Assembly (NCBI RefSeq): GCF_947623445.1
Contig: NC_135248.1
Span: 14,083,820 to 14,147,819 of the forward strand
DNA: 64,000 nucleotides
Reading direction: 5' to 3'
DNA from: Clavelina lepadiformis
Taxonomy: Eukaryota > Chordata > Ascidiacea > Aplousobranchia > Clavelinidae
Shown: positions 57,046 to 64,000 of the stretch, piece by piece
How positions within the stretch are numbered: the first letter of the stretch is position 1
How the letters are laid out: each line of letters opens with the position of its first letter
Translations under genes and position numbers: made by a program
Notes under the pieces: generated by a model
Seen by the model: only the letters and a program-made list of their open reading frames with translations
Told to the model about the DNA's origin: nothing
The model's database searches: none

Positions 57046-57999
57046 TTTCGTCCGTGTCACTTTGTTATGACGAAACATCTTAGATTTAGAATGTACTGGA
57101 GACGAATTGGTACCGCAACACTATGAATGAACATCATCATAACATTTGGTAAAAAAACGAAGTAAGATTTGTATTCTAAAAACTGTGGGTATTCGAAGAA
57201 AAATCGGCCAAAAAATTTTTACTATGTATGACTAATAAAGTAATAAGCCATTTCTTGGCTTCCAAACGTTCGCAACAACGGATTATTTCCCAGAAACTAG
57301 GAGAAGCTTTTCGCTCTTCGTCTGTTGTTTTTCAATAATAAACGTGTAGTATTTTCTGCCCGACTAAACTATTTAAACTAAAGATTGTTATTGTTATGGA
57401 CATAAAATTGTAAATTTACTTTGAATAATTTTATTGTAAAATTTAAATGTTTTACTTTTTTTACCATAAAGGCAAAACAAAATTGCGAGTGAAAGACAGA
57501 ATTACCCAGGGCACTTTGGGTCGCACGAACAAACAAAAGATCACTCGACCATCTGCAAAATACAGTCTGTGACATAGAAATAGGGCAACCACCAGCAGTG
57601 ATAATCTTCTACTATCAAGCCAAGTTCTGCAAGATGTGGGAATCAAGTCATCACGTCAATTATGACGATAAATGAAAATATTCTGAACACGGTAATTACG
57701 TCATGTAAATGAAGATGATTTGACTGAAGTTATGGAAATTATTTAAAACATTTTTATTTTTATATGTTTTGAAAATCAAATTTACGGAATACAAATTTGC
57801 TTGGCTACAAATCTTTTTTTTTAAATCCTAATATCACCCATAAGCACACAGCGACCAACGCTCTAGCAGTTCAGTTTTTGGAAATATTCATTCCCACACA
57901 TCAAATATTAAACTGACACTAACATTGTTTTCCTGAAATTGATATGAAATGATATGAACGTGTGTTCACAATATTGCGTCTTGCTTGATTTGAACGTGC

Positions 58000-58190
58000 A
58001 TGTGCATGAGCAAATAATTTCTACTTTCGCGACCATTGTGACATCACGCAACGTCATCGATGGACGCGTGCCAAGCGCAGGTGTAGGTGACTTAAGCAGC
58101 GTCTGAAGGTGAATAATGAGCTGAGGAAATCGCGACAGGTGAGCTGGTGGGAGAGCGATGGACTTTTGAAAACTATCATTCAAAAATAGA
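58000..58190 (+). promoter_or_regulatory. Zic upstream module, copy D
   Basis: Same orientation as C: AGCAAATAATTTCTACTTTCG, TGTGACATCACGCAACGTCA, TCGATGGACGCGTGCC, GAATAATGAGCTGAGG, AATCGCGACAGGTGAGC and GGGAGAGCGATGG. No gene follows directly. Confidence 0.7.
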
Positions 58191-58229
58191 CGGCATTGTG
58201 ATGTTATGACGACATACATTTTATAAACA

Positions 58230-59880
58230 TGTCAATTTGCATCGAAATCCTTGCCATTAGAAAGTGAACTATGTAACACAACTATTGCCAACAATGATTT
58301 AATGCTTCAAATGGTAACTTTTTAACCTTATCCGGGAGAAGACTTTTGGGCGGTCATTGTAAAAACTTTACTGCAGTGTTGTAGGTTTTTGCACAAAGTT
58401 ATACACTGCACTAATTTTTAATTTTAAAGCGTAAAAATTTCATTATAGTTGTTTTCTTGTTGTTTGTTGTTGTTGTTTTGTTACAGTTTTTCTTGATTTT
58501 CAAGAAAGTTAACTTGGCTTTAAATTGAGCTTGCTTGAGTTAAAGTCGAATTGGTCGTTTTCACTTATAACAAAACAACACAATAGAAATTCATTTGAAA
58601 ACAATTCAATTTTATACCTTGAGCAACAAACAACGAGAAAACAAACAATTGATTGTCGCGCAATTAACCATCGGACAAATTTCTTAACTTTAAGATTGAG
58701 AATCCAGTCTGCAAGTTCAAAAGAGTATCCTGTAGGTTCATATTCTCTAAATCATAAACATGGACAAATATAAACCAATAAAGCGCATAATGACGTAATA
58801 ATCATTGCGACCATCTGACGGGCATACAGTAACAATTAAGTGCTGGCAAGTTAAAAGTTTCCGTCTCAGAATATCGGATCGATTACAAAAATGTATTAGT
58901 TTTGAAAAAAAAAACATTTTTATTTGTTAATTTCTTGCTGAAATACAGTAGAGTTGTAAATTAAGTTCTTGTTGTAATAAAGTAAAATGCAAAAGTCAAG
59001 TTACAAAGCGGTTTACGTTTTGATTTGAGAAGGAGAAAAATTTATCAAACGTAGCGTTGTTTGCATTACTTTTGTTATAATACACCATTAATGTATTAAA
59101 ATAGGAATAACTGGAAAAAGCAAAAAAACAAACTAGTTTATAACTTTTTCATTATTACTGCATCATAGCAGTGGACTTCAACACAACATTTGGTTACGTT
59201 TTGTACATATGCAGGTTAACTGCTAAAACACAAACAGTTTTACAGAAGAAACTTTTAAAACAAAAAGAAAAGTTACAGTTAACAAAAGTCAAATTCAGAC
59301 AAAAGATCTCAAACCAAGTAAGTAAATAAGCGTTATTTCGGTCAGACGGAAAACACAGATTGTGAGGTAACAATGGGATAATCACCAACCGGGGTAAACG
59401 TCTCCTGTCATGCCAGGATTTGGAAGGCGAAAAACACTGAGTCGATTATTCCAATTATGATGATAATTATAATACAGGATTTATAAGAATTTCGGAAAAC
59501 GACAATTATATCAATTTCAACAAGTTTTGACGAGCTAAAAATAGAAAAGATTCTCAACCCGGTCAGATATATTCTCAATTTAGGAAAATATATTTGTTTT
59601 AATATTTTAAAAATTGCTTAGACATCTTTATGCGAAAATGATGATTTTTAAAACCAAAAACTCAACTAAAAAACTCTGGTATAAGTTTAGCATTAACGAA
59701 CAATGACAAGCGAAACGCGACAAGCGTTCAATTAAAAGTTTGGTTTTGAAGTAAGTTTTTACATTACTTTGTTACCAAAATATTTTCAAAGCGTTTATTG
59801 GGTTTCTTGGGCCGATGTTTATGAACATTGAACAGAAGTTGGTAACTTGTATTTAACGTATCTTGTCAAAGTATCTCACT
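58230..59880. other. A+T-rich spacer between modules D and E
   Basis: No gene or recognisable repeat. Short frames at 58525-58773 and 59194-59388 show no motif. Confidence 0.45.
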
Positions 59881-59892
59881 TGATAAACCCAG

Positions 59893-60110
59893 TAAGTGCA
59901 AATATTTTCAACTTTTGCATCCATAGTGACATCATGCAACGTCATCGATGGACGCGTGCTGCGTCCTGGAATTATCTTCGTTGTAGACTCGATAACTAGC
60001 GACCGAAGGTAAATTATGAGTTTGGAATCGCAGCACGTGACCCGGTGGGAAAGAGATCGCCAACGATCGGAAATTAAACAAACAAAGAATTGATTGTGAC
60101 GTCGTGATAA
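59893..60110 (+). promoter_or_regulatory. Zic upstream module, copy E
   Basis: Directly upstream of the right Zic TATA: GTGCAAATATTTTCAACTTT, AGTGACATCATGCAACGTCA, TCGATGGACGCGTGCTGCGTC, GACTCGATAACTAGCGACC, GAATCGCAGCACGTGACC, GGTGGGAAAGAGATCGCCA and ACGATCGGAAATTAAAC. It is the closest inverted match to copy A. Confidence 0.75.
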
Positions 60111-60138
60111 GAAAAAAGCAAAGCCAGATCAGGCCAGG

Positions 60139-60262
60139 TATAAATGACCAGGATATAGTCAGATGTGTCCAGTAGCTGGTCACTGTTCGACAGATACCAT
60201 TTGAAGCAGAAGTAATCGTAAAACTTGATACAACCTGATATGGGTTGAAAAGTCTGTCAGAG
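60139..60262 (+). promoter_or_regulatory. TATA box and noncoding first exon of right Zic gene
   Basis: TATAAAT at 60139-60145 in CCAGGTATAAATGACC. The noncoding exon runs from about 60170 to 60262 and ends CTGTCAGAG/GTATGTATC, nearly identical to the left gene. The next acceptor is TTTTTTCAG at 60330. Confidence 0.7.
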
Positions 60263-60353
60263 GTATGTATCTTTCTACATTTATAAGATTGGATAATCGC
60301 GATATCTTTTAATTGTTATTATTTTTTCAGATTTTTGTGAAATATTCGACAAT

Positions 60354-61810
60354 TTGAATCCTCCGAGCCGACCTAAACACCCACCAGTTCCTTACCACCC
60401 CAGAGCTAACACAACTCATCAAAATTTGTTCTCGGCCCAGCATCCCTATGTCAACTATCAGGCCTATCCTTATCCGACAACGCCGACGCCGGCATTTTAT
60501 TCCGGATATGACGCATCAACCTTTCAGCAGCGCCCGTCAAACTTTCAACAACAACCGTCAAACTTTCAGCAGCAACCGTCAAACTATCAGCAACAACCGT
60601 CAACCTATCAGCAACAACCGTCAACCTATCAGCAACAACCGTCAAACTATCAGCACCAATCCCGAAACTTTCTACGTTTGCCGCCGTTAGCTCAACAGCA
60701 ACAGCCTCAACAACCAGCCGCTAAAGAAAAAGCGTTTTCCAACCAACTTTCGGAACCGACTGCGTGCGAATGGATGATCCGGAGCCAGGAGGGCAGCAGA
60801 GTGTGCGGTTTAATCTTCGAAGACATGAAAGCGTTTGTCCACCACATCACTTGTGATCACGTCGAAGGACCGGAACAAAGCAACCACACTTGCTACTGGC
60901 GTCAATGCAAACGTCATTTGACAGTTTTCAAGGCCAAGTACAAGCTGGTCAACCACATCCGAGTTCACACAAGAGAGAAACCGTTCAAATGCTCCTGGTG
61001 CGGAAAGCGGTTTAGTCGGAGAGAAAATCGCATAATTCATATAAGAACTCACACATGTAAGATAATATTTTAGTCTAAGCGGTTTTCCTGGCATTCTCTA
61101 CACTTCCATTAACGAAGTACGAGCTTTCAAGTCTGCACTGTTCCATTTCAGTACGCAAACCGTTTCTATGCGAATATCCTGGGTGTAATCGACGATTTTC
61201 CAACAGTTCTGATCGCATAAAGCACAGCTACATGCACATTGAAGGGAAGCCCTTTGCCTGCAAGGTAAGCAACATTTTCTGTTTCGTTTTCATATGTTTT
61301 CATTTAAAACCTTCTTTGCAAACGAAGTCACCTGAAATTAGGCTTCTAAGCTATAAGTATTGATTCTTACTTTTTACTTTAAAGTACAAAGGATGCGACC
61401 GAAAGTACAGCCACCCCAGCTCGTTACGTAAGCACCATCGCAATCATGAAGCAAACGATGACGTCTCGCGTAGCGACAAGTCTTTAAATAACTCCCTAGA
61501 GTCCACCTCCAATACATCCAGAGCTTCAAATATGGCGACCGAACCCAGACAGCAAGGACAAATTGCGTTGTCACCCCAGGGAAGCTCGGAAGCTTCAGAA
61601 GAATTTGCCGAGCTTCAGTCACCGCAAGATCGGGTAATGCATTCCGATATTCTCGATGTAGCGCCCTTCAACGGCTACCAAGAGGCGTGGTTACCAAATG
61701 ATGTGGACATTGTGGATGAACAGGTCACGTATGATCCAGATGACGCCAACTACTTTAACTATTACCCAGAACAGGCACCAGTTAAAGGTGACGATCGAGG
61801 AGGATGGTAG
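60354..61810 (+). CDS. Zic-family five-zinc-finger transcription factor (right copy)
   Basis: Coding exons are 60354-61056, 61152-61264 (113 nt) and 61385-61810, with the same phases (1, 0) as the left gene; 1242 nt, 413 residues. The codon aligned to the left gene's start ATG is TTG (60354), and no in-frame ATG occurs upstream in this exon or in the noncoding exon. The first in-frame ATG is inside finger 1 (CEWM), so the start is uncertain: non-AUG initiation, an unseen exon, or loss. The rest is well kept: a shorter Gln-rich repeat, fingers 1-5 with all Cys/His ligands, and a distinct acidic C-terminus (ATEPRQQ... [16 protein letters not shown]). Changes include the finger 3-4 linker (THTLRKPF instead of THTGEKPF), finger 3 ([17 protein letters not shown]) and finger 5 tail (HHRNH). 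Finger 1 and flanking residues are almost identical to the left copy, so the duplication is recent or has been homogenised. Confidence 0.85.
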
Positions 61811-63190
61811 ACGAGTCAATTTTATGCGGAATGTTAAAGGTACAATTTCGACTGGTTTTGAAGATTTCAATTTATTGTGTCAACTCTTTAGCTCAATATA
61901 AAGTTGTTTTAAGCATGTAGTAATTCGTTTGGGTAATCTGACTAATCTCTTTCTTAAACGGGTCGTGTCTTGATTGAGCCGGTCTATGGTGCCCGCATGG
62001 TTGTGCAATAGCTCTAGCAAAGACCTCTGGCGCATTTATGGCCTATTCATTGTGTGTAGGATGTTACAATCTAGATTGGTTTTGAAGATGTCCATTTTGT
62101 GTGTATAACTTTGTAGTACGATACCAACTTGTTTTAAACGTGTGTATTTTGTCTGTATGCTTGTAAAATTCTAGTACGTGTGCCCAATATAATGGACTAA
62201 ATTTCAAATGATTTATTTTGCATGAGTTTTTAGTGTCAGTCACTATTGTCATGAACAATTGCGGTACATCAGTGACTCCTAAGTTACAAAAGTCACAAAC
62301 GATAACAATTTTTTACATCTTATGTCGTTTGCTGAATTGCTTTACAAGCAGCCGCGCTCGGATCAGCCTATTTTTAACCCTGTGTTCAGCTCGTTATAAC
62401 ACTCCTAGTTACCTTGACAACCGTCTCACAATTCTCTCCAATTGTCTATCTCCTTCCTGTATTTGGGCTTCGGTAACAGACATCGTCTTTCTTGAACCGG
62501 TCGAGTATCCAGGGAGTTTCGAGTGTGGATACGACCGAGTTTATCTGGTACCGAGTAAGGTGTTGCATTGTTGGCGGGGCAACTGTAAAACGATGCGTAG
62601 AAATTTCTTATATCTTGTTCTATAAGACTTTGATCGGTTAAAATGTTTTCATCAGAGTTTAAGAAATAAATTCTTTGATCTTACGAATACAATAGCTATT
62701 AATTTAGTTCAAATTTCTGAAAGGAGATTACAACAATTTTTTAACGACGTATACCAGTCTACAATATAATAAGGTAAAAGCCAAAACGTTGTCACATGCA
62801 AACAAGGAAATACGACGAACGAAAAAATTAAAAGCGTAAAAAGATCTGTGAGTCCTAAAATTGGGTTCGTGAGAAAGGTTATTGCCCAATGAGCTCCCTA
62901 TGCGCTGGTAGTTTTAATTATAAAGGATTATTCAGCAATAAATCCTCTATTGACGTCATAGATGTTTTGCTTAAGTTAGCCAGAATAAATCAACTAAATA
63001 TAACGAGTAACCAACATATGTAAAAGAACTTGAAATATGGCAACGGTCTTACCAATGACGTATCCCGACGATAGTGATAAAAAAACTCTGAAATCAACTC
63101 GGTGACAGCCTGTAAGTTGTCAAATTTATAAATAAACGTAATTTCACAAAACACGGCTGAAAATTGTACGCACGTGCGTATGCGCTGCGG
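61811..63190. other. 3' flank, no confirmed gene
   Basis: A polyadenylation-like AATATAAAG lies near 61895. The plus frame at 62218-62625 (135 codons) shows no family resemblance and no conserved motif. A GATTGGTTTTGAAGATGT-like word repeats near 61850 and 62070 (CTGGTTTTGAAGATTTC), hinting at a small local duplication. Confidence 0.4.
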
Positions 63191-63196
63191 GCGCCC

Positions 63197-63855
63197 ATGG
63201 CTTCGTTCAATGCAACTGAGAGGTAAGTCAAAACATGTCTGAGCTGCTTCCTTTTAGGCAGGAGCGGACAAAGCAGATTGTTCTGTTATCAAGTAGCTGT
63301 TGCTTTCATCTGAATCAGGGGCCGGGAAACTTTTTAGCTAAGGGAATTTTAGGCTTAAAACTTATATTTTTGTCTATTCTTTCATGGGTAATTAAACGAT
63401 GTAATTTTCTATTCAATGGGAACTAAACGCGTTTCTGAAATCATATTTACTTATTATTTGTGTTCTTACTGTTACAAGTTAATCGATATAATTTGTCACC
63501 CTAAAATTTAGCGCCCAAAGCAACAACCTAACACTGTAGTCAGTTTACGATCGAGACCGTAGTTAAATAAACCAGGACGGTTTATCGGTTAAATATGTTT
63601 GTTTGATCCACAAAATCTCTGAGGTCGACAATTTACAAACCTTGCCAAAAGCGCCATAATGAGTGAGAGCAATAAACTCTTAGTCTGGTTCATCTGTGGC
63701 CGCCTCTGCCCATTGACAATGATGCTCTCTGCGCATTCTCCAGCGAATATTCTTCTATTGTGAAAGCCGACTTGGACGACGGCTCACAGAGCTTTCTCGA
63801 CCGCTGTCAAAACCAAGAGCTACTCAAGTCTGAGAGCAAGAAAAACTCTTCTTGA
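63197..63855 (+). CDS. Candidate two-exon small gene
   Basis: ATG at 63197 in GCGCCCATGG, followed after 26 nt by a strong donor GAGAG/GTAAGT (MASFNATE...). An acceptor CTCTTAG at 63683 continues the same phase into a 57-codon frame (LVHLWPPLPIDNDALCAFSS, then LDDGSQSFLDRCQNQELLK) ending in TGA at 63853-63855. The joined product has 65 residues. The upstream segment is G+C-richer (CACGTGCG, CTGCGGGCGCC), as in promoters. No family is recognised, and phase agreement alone has a one-in-three chance. Confidence 0.28.
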
Positions 63856-64000
63856 TTCATCATGAGGTCGCGTGTCTTTCTCGGCAGCACATTCGCAGAC
63901 ATCAATCGGCCAACACGTGGGGAATAGAATTGCATTGAATTTAAGAAACAAATAAACGACTGAATGGATTTACAGAAGGTGAACAGAATATAAAGCAAAG

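Noticed and set aside
60451..60690. Frames overlapping the right Zic Gln repeat on both strands
   Set aside because: Shadows of the same repeat in other frames. The Zic frame alone continues into the fingers.
62218..62625. 135-codon plus-strand frame
   Set aside because: No motif, no splice signals and no similarity recognised. Length alone is not enough in A+T-moderate spacer DNA.

Overview
The window looks like nuclear DNA of a solitary ascidian (tunicate), most likely Ciona or a close relative. It is A+T-rich, its genes are split into many short exons with GT-AG introns, there is no operon or ribosome-binding-site structure, and transposon relics and tRNA-derived repeats are abundant. The strongest organism clue is a head-to-head pair of Zic-type five-zinc-finger genes with Gln-rich N-termini, which resemble the multicopy ZicL (Zic-r.b) genes of Ciona. 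The species is inferred, not proven.

Layout. At 1-3335 (minus) lie seven phase-compatible exons of an IRE1/RNase L-type protein kinase, open at both ends. A decayed Ty3/gypsy element follows (about 3.53-5.15 kb). The stretch 5-11 kb has no recognisable gene but holds an inverted-repeat element and a complete hAT-type MITE with 8-bp target duplications. At 11056-12246 (minus) is a four-exon gene of unknown family with an acidic, Tyr/Asp-rich C-terminus. From 12.3 to 27 kb the DNA is mostly repeats: two MITE or repeat families with second copies elsewhere in the window, a piggyBac 5' fragment, and a dense cluster of tRNA-like units (16.8-19.4 kb) that includes a 72-nt tRNA-Trp-like sequence. 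A broken vWA domain sits at about 27.2-27.4 kb, and an intact single-exon TLC-domain membrane protein gene at 27839-28570 (minus).

The largest gene runs on the minus strand from 48468 down to 31785. I assembled 15 coding exons whose intron phases all agree (2592 nt, 863 codons plus stop). The product is a predicted type II membrane protein: cytoplasmic tail, one membrane helix, a Cys-rich antistasin-like module, an astacin prodomain with an FxGD switch, an astacin catalytic domain, a long Gly/Ser/Thr repeat, thrombospondin type 1 repeats and three C-terminal FG-GAP-like repeats. Its introns hold a piggyBac MITE, a piggyBac transposase relic and a relic of a dispersed transposon-type protein.

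At 52530-54147 (minus) and 60354-61810 (plus) lie the two Zic genes. They diverge from a 5.8-kb intergenic region. Both have a TATA box and a spliced 5' UTR, and both keep a 113-nt zinc-finger exon. The intergenic DNA carries five related copies of an upstream module, two facing the left gene and three facing the right gene. The right gene has TTG where its sister has the start ATG. The last 2 kb hold only a weak candidate small gene.

The genes do not form a pathway. The Zic pair is a local duplication that probably shares developmental control, and the other genes are independent neighbours.
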